This document shows, piece after piece, positions 51,927 through 60,931 of a stretch of DNA of 64,000 nucleotides (position 1 is the first letter of the stretch; every line of letters starts with the position of its first letter). The stretch comes from Pseudovibrio sp. Ad37. GTDB lineage: Bacteria; Pseudomonadota; Alphaproteobacteria; Rhizobiales; Stappiaceae. Below the pieces are notes generated by a model. It saw only the letters and a list, made by a program, of their open reading frames with translations, made no database searches and was not told the origin of the DNA. The position numbers were made by a program, and so were the translations under genes. Location of the stretch: positions 1 to 64,000 of the forward strand of contig NZ_LMCF01000026.1 in assembly GCF_001623075.1 (NCBI RefSeq). Reading direction: 5' to 3'.

Positions 51927-53033
51927 ATGGTCTCCTCTTCATGCTTGCACAGTGTTCTGGATACAGCCGTTAATGGCATCATCGTCATAGATGATAACGG
52001 AACTATCCTGATCTATAACCGTGCTTGCGAGAACATGTTTGGCTATAAGAGCGCCGAAGTCGTTGGCAAGAATGTCAACACATTGATGCCGAGCGCCATT
52101 GCTAAGCAGCATGACCAGTTCATTCGGAACTATCTGAAATCCGGAGACCCGAAAGTTGTCGGCATTGGCCGCGAAGTTGTCGGTCGCCATAAAGACGGAA
52201 CCGAAATTCCAATAGAACTGTCCGTTGGCGAAGCTCAGACAGAAAGCGGTCATCAGTTCATTGGCGTCCTGAAAGATCTTAGGGCAACCAAGGAATATGA
52301 AGAACGCCTTCGTGTGCTGCAATCTAACCTGGTGACGATGACCCGCGTGAACGCGTTGGACGAAATGGGCGCAGCGATTGCTCACGAAGTTAATCAGCCA
52401 CTCACGGCTCTGATGCTCTATCTGCAAACGGCAGCGCGCCGTGCAAGAGCTGCCGATCAGCCAGATGATCCCATGATCAGCCTGATGGATAAGGCTGTGG
52501 TGGAAGCTGAACGTGCTGGTCAGATCATCCAGCGGATGCGTAACTTTGTCGAACGACAGGCTCCGCAATGCATCGGAACCGGCCTTGCAACACTCATTGA
52601 TGATTGCCTTGAGCTTGTTCGGGTAGGGCACGAAGCGGATGATGTCGAGTTCATCTCTACTTTCGTGGACTATAACTACCAGCTTGAGTTGGACTCCGTA
52701 CAAATACAACAGATTCTTGTAAACTTGATCCGAAATGCAGGCGAAGCCGTAAAGGATCAACCTGTTAAGCAAGTAGTTGTTTCTGTCGAACGCGACGATG
52801 ACAATGTGTTTGTTAAGGTTATGGACACCGGACCAGGGCTGGATGAGGAAGCAGTGTCGCACCTTTTCAAGGCCTTTACTGGGACAAAGCGGCGCGGTTT
52901 AGGTATTGGACTTGCGATTTCTCGGAGTATAGCCCAAAATCATGGTGGCGATTTACTTGTAGAGCCATATGAGGAAGGTAAAGGTGCAACCTTCACTTTG
53001 AGGCTCCCGGTAAACTCAAAAGCAACGAGCTAA
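51927..53033 (+). CDS. fixL: Oxygen sensor histidine kinase FixL
   Basis: Soluble 368-residue kinase without membrane helices. Residues 1-125 are one heme-type PAS domain: the proximal heme ligand is His62 in AKQHDQFIRNYL, followed by VVGIGREVVGRHKDGTEIP and LSVGEAQ as in FixL heme PAS. The phospho-acceptor is His153 in AIAHEVNQPL; the ATPase region has QQILVNLIRNAGEAV, VMDTGPGLDEE and RGLGIGLAISRSI. Low oxygen would turn on autophosphorylation and transfer to FixJ, encoded 46 bases downstream. Relative to rhizobial FixL it lacks the membrane anchor and a second PAS. Confidence 0.93.
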   Translation: MVSSSCLHSVLDTAVNGIIVIDDNGTILIYNRACENMFGYKSAEVVGKNVNTLMPSAIAKQHDQFIRNYLKSGDPKVVGIGREVVGRHKDGTEIPIELSVGEAQTESGHQFIGVLKDLRATKEYEERLRVLQSNLVTMTRVNALDEMGAAIAHEVNQPLTALMLYLQTAARRARAADQPDDPMISLMDKAVVEAERAGQIIQRMRNFVERQAPQCIGTGLATLIDDCLELVRVGHEADDVEFISTFVDYNYQLELDSVQIQQILVNLIRNAGEAVKDQPVKQVVVSVERDDDNVFVKVMDTGPGLDEEAVSHLFKAFTGTKRRGLGIGLAISRSIAQNHGGDLLVEPYEEGKGATFTLRLPVNSKATS

Positions 53034-53079
53034 GCTGAAGCTGTTGCTTAGAACAACAAGAATAAGGACCTGAGCAATC

Positions 53080-53688
53080 ATGACCATGCCGTCTGTGATC
53101 CATATTGTTGACGATGACCCAGCGGTTCGCGACGCGCTTTCTCTGCTGTTTGAAACAGAAGGGTTTCGCGTAAAATCCTTTGCGAATGCTGAAGAGTTTC
53201 TTGGTGGGGTAGAAGAAGAAACACCGAACTGTGTTCTTCTTGACGTTCATATGCCAGGACGCTCAGGCATTGATATTCTGAAAAGCCTGAATGGTGAGAA
53301 TTTCCCTGCACCAATCTTTATCATTTCCGGTCAGGGCGATATCCCAATGGCTGTTGAAGCGATCAAATCAGGCGCTTACGACTTCATTGAAAAGCCATTT
53401 GACGTTGAATCCATCATCTCCCGTGTGCGTGAAGCTGTTTCCAGAAACGCTCAGGCGAGTGGTGCAAATACGCTGACATTCCCAGGCGCAGAAACTTTAA
53501 CGCCACGCGAACGTCAGGTGTTGACTGAGATCACTGCCGGTTCCTCCAACAAGGAAGCTGGTAGAAACCTCAAGATCTCTCCACGTACTGTTGAAGTTCA
53601 TCGCGCGCGCATCATGGAAAAACTTGGTGCACGTAATGCTGCGGATCTCGTCCGTATCGTCCTCACGGGTGAGCCACCAGCTGCTTGA
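53080..53688 (+). CDS. fixJ: Response regulator FixJ
   Basis: 202 residues: receiver with DDDPAVRDAL, phospho-acceptor Asp55 in CVLLDVHMPG, ISGQGDIPMAVEAIKSGAYDFIEKPF (the characteristic FixJ run), then the LuxR-type output LTPRERQVLTEITAGSSNKEAGRNLKISPRTVEVHRARIMEKL. Phosphorylated FixJ activates fixK-type genes under low oxygen. Follows fixL on the same strand; very probably one operon. Confidence 0.95.
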   Translation: MTMPSVIHIVDDDPAVRDALSLLFETEGFRVKSFANAEEFLGGVEEETPNCVLLDVHMPGRSGIDILKSLNGENFPAPIFIISGQGDIPMAVEAIKSGAYDFIEKPFDVESIISRVREAVSRNAQASGANTLTFPGAETLTPRERQVLTEITAGSSNKEAGRNLKISPRTVEVHRARIMEKLGARNAADLVRIVLTGEPPAA

Positions 53689-53860
53689 TGTAGCGCAACT
53701 TCATAGGGAATGACTGGCTATACTTTCGGCCAATCTTGTTATTCCCGAGTGTTACTACGCATTACAAGACCCCGGCGCTTGGTTATGGTGACTGGTGAGA
53801 CAAAGTGCTGCACCTTTGTGCTTTGTCTCATGAGCTACGAGAACAACGTTGGGGTTTGTT

Positions 53861-54196
53861 GTGATCTATATTGTCGAAGATGATGTATCTGTGCGAGATG
53901 CAATTGCTAGGATGTTTGAGAGTCTCGAACTCTCATGCACCGCTTTTGCAGATGGAGAATCGTTTCTCTCAGATGCTTCACCTCGTATAGATGACACTGT
54001 CTTTGTTGATCTGCATCTTCCCGGATTGGCAGGATCTGATCTGATTGAGAAGGTTGCTGCTTTGGATGAGGCGCCACAAATTGTCGCAATCAGCGGCCAG
54101 CCTCTCTGGAAGATCACGCGCGATTTACCAAAAATCACCACAACGCCTGTTGTTCGTAAGCCATTGAAAGAACAGGATTTATTGGTGTACGTATAA
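53861..54196 (+). CDS. Single-domain receiver protein, FixT-like candidate
   Basis: Free-standing receiver domain of 111 residues (115 if translation starts at the TTG at 53849). The acidic pocket EDDVSVRDA, the phospho-acceptor in VFVDLHLPGL, SGQPLWK and the late lysine in VRKPLKE are all present, so phosphorylation should be possible. No output domain. Lies between fixJ and fixK, where Caulobacter-type loci carry FixT, a receiver-like inhibitor of FixL. Caulobacter FixT binds an iron-sulfur cluster through several cysteines; here there is only one (ELSCTAF). It could be a phosphate sink or FixL inhibitor. Confidence 0.75.
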   Translation: MIYIVEDDVSVRDAIARMFESLELSCTAFADGESFLSDASPRIDDTVFVDLHLPGLAGSDLIEKVAALDEAPQIVAISGQPLWKITRDLPKITTTPVVRKPLKEQDLLVYV

Positions 54197-54220
54197 ACTT
54201 GATCTAACGCAAAAATTCGA

Positions 54221-54234
54221 TTGTTTCAGATCAA
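54221..54234. promoter_or_regulatory. FixK/Fnr box upstream of fixK
   Basis: TTGTTTCAGATCAA matches TTGAT-N4-ATCAA at 9 of 10 positions, about 200 bases before the fixK start. Confidence 0.65.
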
Positions 54235-54431
54235 ATTACTGAGATATGAACCTGCTCCATAAGTTTTAATGCGTATTTTGACGTTGCATTCTAATCAGTA
54301 AATCTGCATCAACAGGTCAGGCAAACAATGACGGATGTTTGCCATGGCCAAGAGGCATTTAGAGAATAGACGAATAGTTCTCGCTACTTGCCCAGGCACG
54401 ATGTTTGCGGAGATGTCCGCGAGGAGGGATT

Positions 54432-55151
54432 ATGGTATCGGCCACATTGACAAAGCTTAGCGACCTTGATGGCCAGGCACCATTCAACGGTTGTCAGGAA
54501 AACTTCAAGCAACCAGAAGCCGCGGGAAAGCATCTTGGTCGTAAGCAGCGTTTGTCTGCGCATGACGTGCTTTTCTATGAAGGTGATAAGGCAGAGCGCC
54601 TCTATGAAGTCGTGCGTGGGGTTATGATGCTCTACAAGCTGCTTCCGGATGGTCGTCGCCAAGTGGTCTATATTCTGCGTGAAGGCGATATGCTCGGTTT
54701 CTCCAACCGTGACTTCTTTGACTGCACAGCTGAAGCGCTGACCGAAGTTGAGCTGCAGGTTTTTGAAAGCCGCGAGATCTCTACTTCTCCGATGATGCAG
54801 CATTATGTAAATCGTTGCTTGCTCTCCCAGATGGAGATCCTTCACGAACATACAGTTCTGCTGGGCCGTAAATCCGCACTAGAGCGCGTTTCTACCTTCC
54901 TGATGAGCTTGGTGCCAAATCGTGGTGGACACGGCTGCTCAGGCCCGAATGAAGAGGGTCGACCAGATACCAAGACTGTTGCTCTGTCCATGACCCGTCA
55001 GGAAATTGCCGACTATCTAGGTCTGACCATTGAAACCGTAAGTCGCGTGATTTCTCAGTTGAAGCGTCGCGGTCTGATCAAGGTTGAAAAGCAGGACAGC
55101 ATCCACATCACCAACATCTGTGGCATCTGTCAGCTGACTGGCATGCACTAA
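54432..55151 (+). CDS. fixK: Crp/Fnr-family regulator, FixK type
   Basis: 239 residues: cyclic-nucleotide-like beta-barrel (LFYEGDKAERLYEVVRGVMMLYKLLPDGRRQV, ILREGDMLGFS) and a C-terminal Crp-type helix-turn-helix (MTRQEIADYLGLTIETVSRVISQLKRRGLI). It lacks the N-terminal Cys cluster of Fnr/FnrN, so oxygen is not sensed through a 4Fe-4S cluster there; FixJ transcription control is likelier. The C-terminus ends in ICGICQLTG, a C-x2-C pair that is unusual for FixK. Start ATG 54432 has GAGGAGGG upstream; the longer frame to 54405 is not needed. Recognition helix TIETVSR fits TTGAT-type boxes. Confidence 0.9.
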   Translation: MVSATLTKLSDLDGQAPFNGCQENFKQPEAAGKHLGRKQRLSAHDVLFYEGDKAERLYEVVRGVMMLYKLLPDGRRQVVYILREGDMLGFSNRDFFDCTAEALTEVELQVFESREISTSPMMQHYVNRCLLSQMEILHEHTVLLGRKSALERVSTFLMSLVPNRGGHGCSGPNEEGRPDTKTVALSMTRQEIADYLGLTIETVSRVISQLKRRGLIKVEKQDSIHITNICGICQLTGMH

Positions 55152-55302
55152 GAAGCTCACTGTAAGATTGAAGTTGTCCGACTAAGGCATCCGCAGTACA
55201 TGAATGAAACAGGCGCTGAAAACTCAGCGCCTTTTTTGTTGTCCGGACAAAAGAAAAGCGACCCATAAAGGCCGCTTCTTTCATCTTTGGATCCGATCAG
55301 GA

Positions 55303-56652
55303 TTAAACCGCGACAGAGTGCCGTGCTTGCTGAGTTGCAAGGTAAGTATCAAACGCCGCTGCCACGACGCGAACATAGCGTCGGCCTGCATCAGTCACCG
55401 TAACAACCGTTCCCTCAAGGGTCGCAACGCCATCATCGATCATATCCTGCATGTCAGCTGGAATGCTGTCAAACTCACTAACTGGCAATCCGTGCTTTTC
55501 TGCAGTAGCTGCGTAATCGACCTCATAGTAGGTCATTAGCTGCATGATGATTTCAGCACGACACAGATCAACCTGATCAACGGCAATGCCTTTCTTGATC
55601 GGCAGTACATCATCAACAACCATACGCTCCCATTCGCGAGCTGATGGTGTCGTTTGCACATAGCCCTGTGGCAAGAAGCCGATGGAGCTGCAACCGAAGC
55701 CGATCAAGGTATCAGCTGTGTCGGTGGTGTAACCTTGGAAGTTCCGGCGTAGGCGGCCTTCCTTCAAAGCGATTGCCATCTCATCCGTTGGCAGAGCAAA
55801 GTGGTCAAGACCGATCACTTCATAGCCTGCATCGACAAGAGCATCGCGAGAAACGTCAGAAAGGCGGATACGCTCGTTCGCGCCCGGCAGGTTCTCTTCC
55901 TTGATCAATTGCTGGTGCTTCTTGAACCAAGGCACGTGCGCGTAACCGAACAGAGCAACACGGCCCGGCGCAAGTTCTTTGGTGTACTCAACTGTCTCGC
56001 GAATTGTCTGCTCAGATTGCCCCGGCAACCCGTACATCAAGTCAAAGTTGATATCGTTCAATCCAACATTACGAAGAGCGGTAACAGCCTTCATCACTGT
56101 TTTGTAGGGCTGAATGCGGCCAATCTGTTTCTGAACGTCTTCATCAAAGTCCTGAACGCCCAAGCTGGTCCGTGTGATGCCAGCCATCTTAAGTGTCTCG
56201 GCCAGATAATCACCAACGGTTCTCGGATCGAGCTCGATCGCGTGCTCAATGTCCTCGGAGAAAACGAAGTTGTCCTTCAGCTTTTCGACAATCTTCAAAA
56301 AGGCTTCGCGCGGAACGAGGCTTGGTGTGCCACCACCCCAATGGATGTGGTGCACCAGACGGCCTGTACCAAGGCGCTTTAGCACAAGGTCGATCTCTTT
56401 GAGCATCAACTCCACATACGCAAGCACCGGCGCCATCTTGCGTGTCGCCTTGGTGTTACATCCGCAGTAATGGCACATTTCCTGACAAAACGGCACATGC
56501 AGATAAAGCGACAAAGGAGTGTCATGAGGAATACTCTCCAGCCAGTCACCATAGAGAGACGGCGTCACAGCTTCACTGAAGTGAGGGGCTGTGGGATAGG
56601 AGGTATAACGGGGTACGTTCAAGGACGCATATTTTTGCTCTAGATCGGTCAT
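55303..56652 (-). CDS. hemN: Oxygen-independent coproporphyrinogen III oxidase
   Basis: Radical SAM enzyme of 449 residues that makes protoporphyrinogen IX without oxygen. The 4Fe-4S/SAM site is CQEMCHYCGC in a YLHVPFCQEMCHYCGC context; HIHWGGGTPS, GVQDFDEDVQKQIGR and FDLMYGLPGQSE follow as in HemN. An Fnr-type box lies 34-47 bases upstream on the minus strand, so it is expected to be induced with the cbb3 oxidase, whose heme demand it meets. Confidence 0.95.
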   Translation of the reverse strand: MTDLEQKYASLNVPRYTSYPTAPHFSEAVTPSLYGDWLESIPHDTPLSLYLHVPFCQEMCHYCGCNTKATRKMAPVLAYVELMLKEIDLVLKRLGTGRLVHHIHWGGGTPSLVPREAFLKIVEKLKDNFVFSEDIEHAIELDPRTVGDYLAETLKMAGITRTSLGVQDFDEDVQKQIGRIQPYKTVMKAVTALRNVGLNDINFDLMYGLPGQSEQTIRETVEYTKELAPGRVALFGYAHVPWFKKHQQLIKEENLPGANERIRLSDVSRDALVDAGYEVIGLDHFALPTDEMAIALKEGRLRRNFQGYTTDTADTLIGFGCSSIGFLPQGYVQTTPSAREWERMVVDDVLPIKKGIAVDQVDLCRAEIIMQLMTYYEVDYAATAEKHGLPVSEFDSIPADMQDMIDDGVATLEGTVVTVTDAGRRYVRVVAAAFDTYLATQQARHSVAV

Positions 56653-56685
56653 GACGCTACCATACGCAAATGGACTAATTGAACT

Positions 56686-56699
56686 TTGATCCCTGTCAA
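56686..56699. promoter_or_regulatory. FixK/Fnr box upstream of hemN
   Basis: TTGATCCCTGTCAA: TTGAT-N4-GTCAA, 9 of 10 positions, 34 bases before the hemN start on the minus strand. Confidence 0.8.
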
Positions 56700-56867
56700 C
56701 AACACTGAGTTTTTAAAAAACTCAAGTCCCTTCAAGCAATTCGTGGCTGTTTGCGAACAGTTCTAAACTCTCTGGTTGAAATTATATATTGATTGGTTCT
56801 ATCAAGATTGATCATATGAATTGCGATTTGTACTTCTTGTGTCGTGACGACATGAGGAGGTAAAGCC

Positions 56868-57980
56868 GTGAGCGGAAAAGACATTCTGAGTTTAGTTGGA
56901 GTTCTTGCGCTTGGAGGGGCAGGAGCTGCTGTCTTTGAACTGCTTTCTCTTCCTGCTGGTTTTCTGGCAGGGCCTATGGTTGTCTTGGTTCTGGCGAAAT
57001 CTCTTTCTCTGCCTTTGATCGCTAATCAGGATTTCACATTTCCCAAGCAACTAACCTCTATAAATTCCATATTTATCGGCGCTGCAATGGGGACTGCAGT
57101 CTCTCCAGATTTCTGGGAGGGGGCCTCTTTGTGGCCTTTGTCGATGTTAGCACTGGGTGCTGTTGTCGGCGGCATCACCTCAGCGGTCTACCTTTACGCT
57201 TACAAGAAATGCAAATGGGGTAGGGATGAGGCATTCTTCGCAGGTTTGCCGGGCGTACTGGGAATGACGACTGCGCTCGCCCTTGAGAGGGGAGCGCCCA
57301 TGGACCGAATTATGATTGTCCAGCTCGTGCGCCTCTTCCTTTTGATTGCTGTTCTGCCTTTGATTGTCACAAATATGGTCGATTCAAATGGGGCAGCCGA
57401 CGTTATAACTAAAGATGCCGAAGTGGCGTTCAGTCCAACGGTTGCAGTTGAACTCATAGCTGCTCTTCTGGTCTGCGCGATCTTTGCAGTGCTGGCCTTA
57501 AGGCTGAAGGCACCTGCTGGACTGCTCATCGGAGCATTCTTTGCCAGTGCTGCCCTTAACTCAACGGGGATTTTAGAGTTTACTTTGCCTGCTTGGCTTG
57601 CCATACCTTGCTACGTAATCTTGGGAACCAATGTAGGCCTTTATATTGGGAAGATGGACAGCAGCACCTTAAAGCCCATGCTTGGCACGTCTCTTGTGGT
57701 GTTTGCGATCAGTCTGTCAGTTGCGCTAACAGGAGCGCTGGTGACGTCTTGGGCTCTGGACATCTCATTCGATAAGGTTTTTCTGGCCTTTGCTCCCGGA
57801 GGTATGGAAGCAATGCTTCTTATATCGATCCTGCTGGACATTGATCCGGTGTTCGTTGCCACGCACCAGTTAGCTCGTTTTATGGGGCTTTTAGCATTCA
57901 TGCCGGTCGTAACCAGATACGTGCTGGGGCCAATCTCCGCACAGAAAACAGATCCCACGGAAAACTCGGTTGCGACCTAG
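56868..57980 (+). CDS. AbrB-family membrane protein (COG3180, putative transporter)
   Basis: 370 residues with about ten hydrophobic helices in two homologous halves. It has LSLPAGFLAGPMVVLVLAKS, FIGAAMGTAVSP, FFAGLPGVLGMTTALALERG, and the repeat VFLAFAPGGMEAMLLISILLDIDPVFVATHQLARF near the C-terminus, the pattern of the misnamed AbrB/ammonia monooxygenase regulator family. A transport function is suspected; substrate unknown. GTG 56868 has GAGGAGGTAAA upstream. Divergent from hemN, so the FixK box might affect it too. Confidence 0.85.
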   Translation: MSGKDILSLVGVLALGGAGAAVFELLSLPAGFLAGPMVVLVLAKSLSLPLIANQDFTFPKQLTSINSIFIGAAMGTAVSPDFWEGASLWPLSMLALGAVVGGITSAVYLYAYKKCKWGRDEAFFAGLPGVLGMTTALALERGAPMDRIMIVQLVRLFLLIAVLPLIVTNMVDSNGAADVITKDAEVAFSPTVAVELIAALLVCAIFAVLALRLKAPAGLLIGAFFASAALNSTGILEFTLPAWLAIPCYVILGTNVGLYIGKMDSSTLKPMLGTSLVVFAISLSVALTGALVTSWALDISFDKVFLAFAPGGMEAMLLISILLDIDPVFVATHQLARFMGLLAFMPVVTRYVLGPISAQKTDPTENSVAT

Positions 57981-58339
57981 GTCGAGTTTTGCCGCGAGAG
58001 TTTGGTGCGCTGCGGGATGGATACGAGAACTTATCTAACTAATCATGGTTCCATGTATACGTGCCGTCGCCACTTCACCTATCAAATTACGCTAATTTTT
58101 TCAGGAACCAGTGAAACTCACTTCAAGCTGCGCCAAAACAACGCATCTTACCCTAAAATTATGTAATATATGACGAAAACCCAATAATGGGGGGTGTAGT
58201 TGCGAATTAGAGTAATTTTATTTTTTTTGTTCGAGTTCTTTTTGACATGTATCAAGGGCGGGGCAATTTGCCACCCATAGAACTACGCTCAGGTAGTCCT
58301 ATCTGGACGAACTTGTTTACTTTATATGGGGCGAACATC
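57981..58339. other. fixN promoter region
   Basis: 359 bases before the fixN start, AT-rich, with no gene seen. A frame beginning at 58247 that would extend FixN runs through the FixK box and is rejected. Otherwise only the FixK box at 58242-58255 is recognised. Confidence 0.6.
58242..58255. promoter_or_regulatory. FixK/Fnr box upstream of fixN
   Basis: TTGACATGTATCAA: TTGAC-N4-ATCAA, 9 of 10 positions of the consensus, 85 bases before the ATG at 58340. Confidence 0.85.
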
Positions 58340-59992
58340 ATGGGTGAGCGGAAAGTCAGATATCTGTCACTTGAAGAAGGCGGTTACACCGTACTTCTTT
58401 TGGTAGCAGCGATTTTCTGTCTGATCATTGCAGGGAAAACCTGGGATCAGGTCTTGGCATTTCATACCGCTTTGATTGCATTAGCATCACTGGCGGGTAT
58501 CTTCTTTATTTTTCGCCGATACTTCGACGGAAACAACAATCCGGCACCGTTAGAGATTAACGGCAAACCGAACTATAATATGGGGCCCGTAAAATTTGCG
58601 ACTTGGGCTTCTGTTTTTTGGGGTATCGCAGGCTTTTCAGTCGGCGTGATTATCGCTTCGCAGTTGGCATTCCCAGCGTTGAACTTTGATCTGCCTTGGA
58701 CCAATTTTGGGCGTCTCCGTCCTCTCCATACTTCAGCCGTGATTTTCGCATTTGGCGGAAACGTGTTGATTGCAACATCGTTCTACGTTGTGCAGCGCAC
58801 GTGTCAGGCCCGCTTGATGGGTGCGATTTCGCCTTGGTTCGTTGTTCTGGGTTATAATCTGTTTATCGTTGTTGCAGGTACAGGCTACCTGCTTGGTGTT
58901 ACACAGAGTAAAGAATACGCCGAACCAGAATGGTACGCAGATTTGCTGCTAACTATTGTGTGGGTGGCTTACCTGTTGACATTCTTGGGGCCAATCTGGC
59001 GCCGCAAAGAAGCTCACATTTACGTAGCAAACTGGTTCTACCTCGCGTTTATCGTGACAATTGCAGTTCTGCATTTGTTCAACAATGCGGCTATTCCTGT
59101 CAGCATCTACTCCACTAAATCCTATATTGTTTGGGGTGGCGTTCAAGATGCGATGGTGCAGTGGTGGTATGGCCATAACGCTGTTGGCTTCTTCCTGACT
59201 GCTGGTTTCCTGGCAATCATGTATTACTTTATTCCAAAGCGTGCTGAGCGTCCGGTGTATTCTTACCGTCTGTCAATCGTGCACTTTTGGGCTCTGATCT
59301 TCCTTTACATCTGGGCTGGTCCTCACCACTTGCACTACACGTCTCTGCCTCAGTGGGCGGGCACGCTCGGTATGACCTTCTCCATCATCCTCTGGATGCC
59401 ATCCTGGGGTGGTATGATCAACGGCCTGATGACCCTGTCAGGTGCTTGGGACAAACTGCGGACAGATCCTGTCCTGCGTATGATGGTTGTTTCCGTTGCA
59501 TTCTACGGCATGGCGACCTTCGAAGGACCTCTGATGTCCATCCGCGCTGTGAACGGCCTGTCGCACTACACCGACTGGACGATTGGTCACGTACACGCTG
59601 GCGCACTCGGCTGGGTTGGTTACATCTCCTTCGGTGCTCTGTATTGCCTGGTTCCTTGGCTTTACAATAAGTCATTGTATTCTTTGCGCTTGGTTAACTG
59701 GCACTTCTGGGTCTCAACATTGGGAATCGTGTTCTACATCTGCTCAATGTGGGTATCCGGCATTATGCAGGGTCTGATGTGGCGTGCTTACGACAGCCTC
59801 GGCTTCCTTGAGTACTCCTTCATCGAAACGGTTGATGCGATGTACCCGTTCTATGTCATGCGCGCATTCGGCGGTCTGCTCTTCCTCGCAGGTGCTCTCG
59901 TCATGGTTTACAACCTCGTAATGACAGTTCGTGCCGGTGAAGCAGTTGAGAGCGAAGGTGCAGGTCAAGCTGCTCTGACGCCAGCGGAATAA
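58340..59992 (+). CDS. fixN: cbb3-type cytochrome c oxidase subunit I
   Basis: Catalytic, multi-helix subunit of the high-affinity oxidase, 550 residues. It has the low-spin heme and heme-copper histidines in [51 protein letters not shown] and THVHAGALG-like [18 protein letters not shown]. It reduces oxygen to water and pumps protons during microaerobic growth. The ATG at 58340 ([10 protein letters not shown]) is used because the upstream frame crosses the FixK box. First gene of fixNOQP. Confidence 0.96.
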   Translation: MGERKVRYLSLEEGGYTVLLLVAAIFCLIIAGKTWDQVLAFHTALIALASLAGIFFIFRRYFDGNNNPAPLEINGKPNYNMGPVKFATWASVFWGIAGFSVGVIIASQLAFPALNFDLPWTNFGRLRPLHTSAVIFAFGGNVLIATSFYVVQRTCQARLMGAISPWFVVLGYNLFIVVAGTGYLLGVTQSKEYAEPEWYADLLLTIVWVAYLLTFLGPIWRRKEAHIYVANWFYLAFIVTIAVLHLFNNAAIPVSIYSTKSYIVWGGVQDAMVQWWYGHNAVGFFLTAGFLAIMYYFIPKRAERPVYSYRLSIVHFWALIFLYIWAGPHHLHYTSLPQWAGTLGMTFSIILWMPSWGGMINGLMTLSGAWDKLRTDPVLRMMVVSVAFYGMATFEGPLMSIRAVNGLSHYTDWTIGHVHAGALGWVGYISFGALYCLVPWLYNKSLYSLRLVNWHFWVSTLGIVFYICSMWVSGIMQGLMWRAYDSLGFLEYSFIETVDAMYPFYVMRAFGGLLFLAGALVMVYNLVMTVRAGEAVESEGAGQAALTPAE

Positions 59993-60006
59993 TCGGGAGA
60001 TCACGA

Positions 60007-60762
60007 ATGTCTGCTTGGAAAAAACACCAAATCTTCGAGAAAAACTCGCTGATCCTGATTGTTGGCATCATCATCATGATCTCAATCGGCGGTCTCGTAG
60101 AAATCGTGCCTCTCTTCTACTTAAAGAGCACGATCGAAAAAACTGAGGGTATGCGCCCTTATACGCCGCTTGAGCTTGTTGGACGTAACATCTATGTGCG
60201 TGAAGGCTGTTATGCATGTCACTCACAGCAGATCCGTCCAATGCGTGACGAACTGCAGCGTTATGGCAACTACTCACTGGCTGCGGAATCTATGTATGAT
60301 CGCCCATTCCAGTGGGGTTCTAAGCGTACTGGTCCTGACCTCGCTCGTGTGGGTGGTAAGTACTCTGACGAATGGCAGAGAGACCACCTGATTGACCCAC
60401 GTTCAGTATCTCCGACTTCTGTAATGCCTGGTTACCCATTCCTGATGGATGCCAAGCTCTCTCCGATAAAGATCGAAATCGAAAATAATCTTAAGGTAAA
60501 TGCGCTTTACGGCGTGCCTTACACTGACGAACAGATTGCAAATGCAAATGCGGACATGATGGCGCAGGCAATGCCGGATAGTGATGCTGCGGAAGGTTTC
60601 TTGGAACGTTATCCAGAGGGCAAGTACCGTAATGTCGTAGTTCGGGATTTCGACGGAAATCCAGATGCAATCACGGAGATGGATGCACTTGTAGCTTACC
60701 TGCAGATGCTTGGCACGCTCGTAGACTTTAGCCTCTATGACGAAAAAGCCAACTTGCGTTAA
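60007..60762 (+). CDS. fixO: cbb3-type cytochrome c oxidase subunit II (mono-heme)
   Basis: 251 residues with one N-terminal membrane anchor ([25 protein letters not shown]) and one c-type heme site [12 protein letters not shown]; the distal Met ligand is likely in [10 protein letters not shown]. It passes electrons from FixP to FixN. 14 bases after fixN with GGGAGA as ribosome site. Confidence 0.96.
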   Translation: MSAWKKHQIFEKNSLILIVGIIIMISIGGLVEIVPLFYLKSTIEKTEGMRPYTPLELVGRNIYVREGCYACHSQQIRPMRDELQRYGNYSLAAESMYDRPFQWGSKRTGPDLARVGGKYSDEWQRDHLIDPRSVSPTSVMPGYPFLMDAKLSPIKIEIENNLKVNALYGVPYTDEQIANANADMMAQAMPDSDAAEGFLERYPEGKYRNVVVRDFDGNPDAITEMDALVAYLQMLGTLVDFSLYDEKANLR

Positions 60763-60772
60763 GGAGAAGATG

Positions 60773-60931
60773 ATGGACGCGACGTACACCGCTCTCGCAC
60801 ACTTCGCGCAAACTGGTGGCCTGCTCTATTTCATGGCAATCTTTGCAGGTGTAGTTCTTTACGCTTGCTGGCCAAGCAATGGGGAGCGCTTTAACGATGC
60901 TTCACAGATCCCGCTTCGGGAGGATGACTAA
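60773..60931 (+). CDS. fixQ: cbb3-type oxidase assembly/stability subunit
   Basis: 52 residues with one transmembrane helix (GLLYFMAIFAGVVLYACW) and a short polar C-terminus, as expected for FixQ/CcoQ, which stabilises the complex. The ATG at 60773 (MDATYTALAHF) has AAGGAG at 9 bases; the ATG just before it at 60770 is too close to that site. The TAA overlaps the fixP ATG by one base. Confidence 0.93.
   Translation: MDATYTALAHFAQTGGLLYFMAIFAGVVLYACWPSNGERFNDASQIPLREDD

Noticed and set aside
51939-52862. Minus-strand 307-codon frame opposite fixL
   Set aside because: Shadow of fixL; fixL has complete PAS and kinase motifs.
56789-56805. TTGAT-N7-ATCAA upstream of the AbrB-like gene, resembling a FixK box
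   Set aside because: The spacing is 7 instead of 4 bases, which Crp/Fnr dimers do not normally accept.
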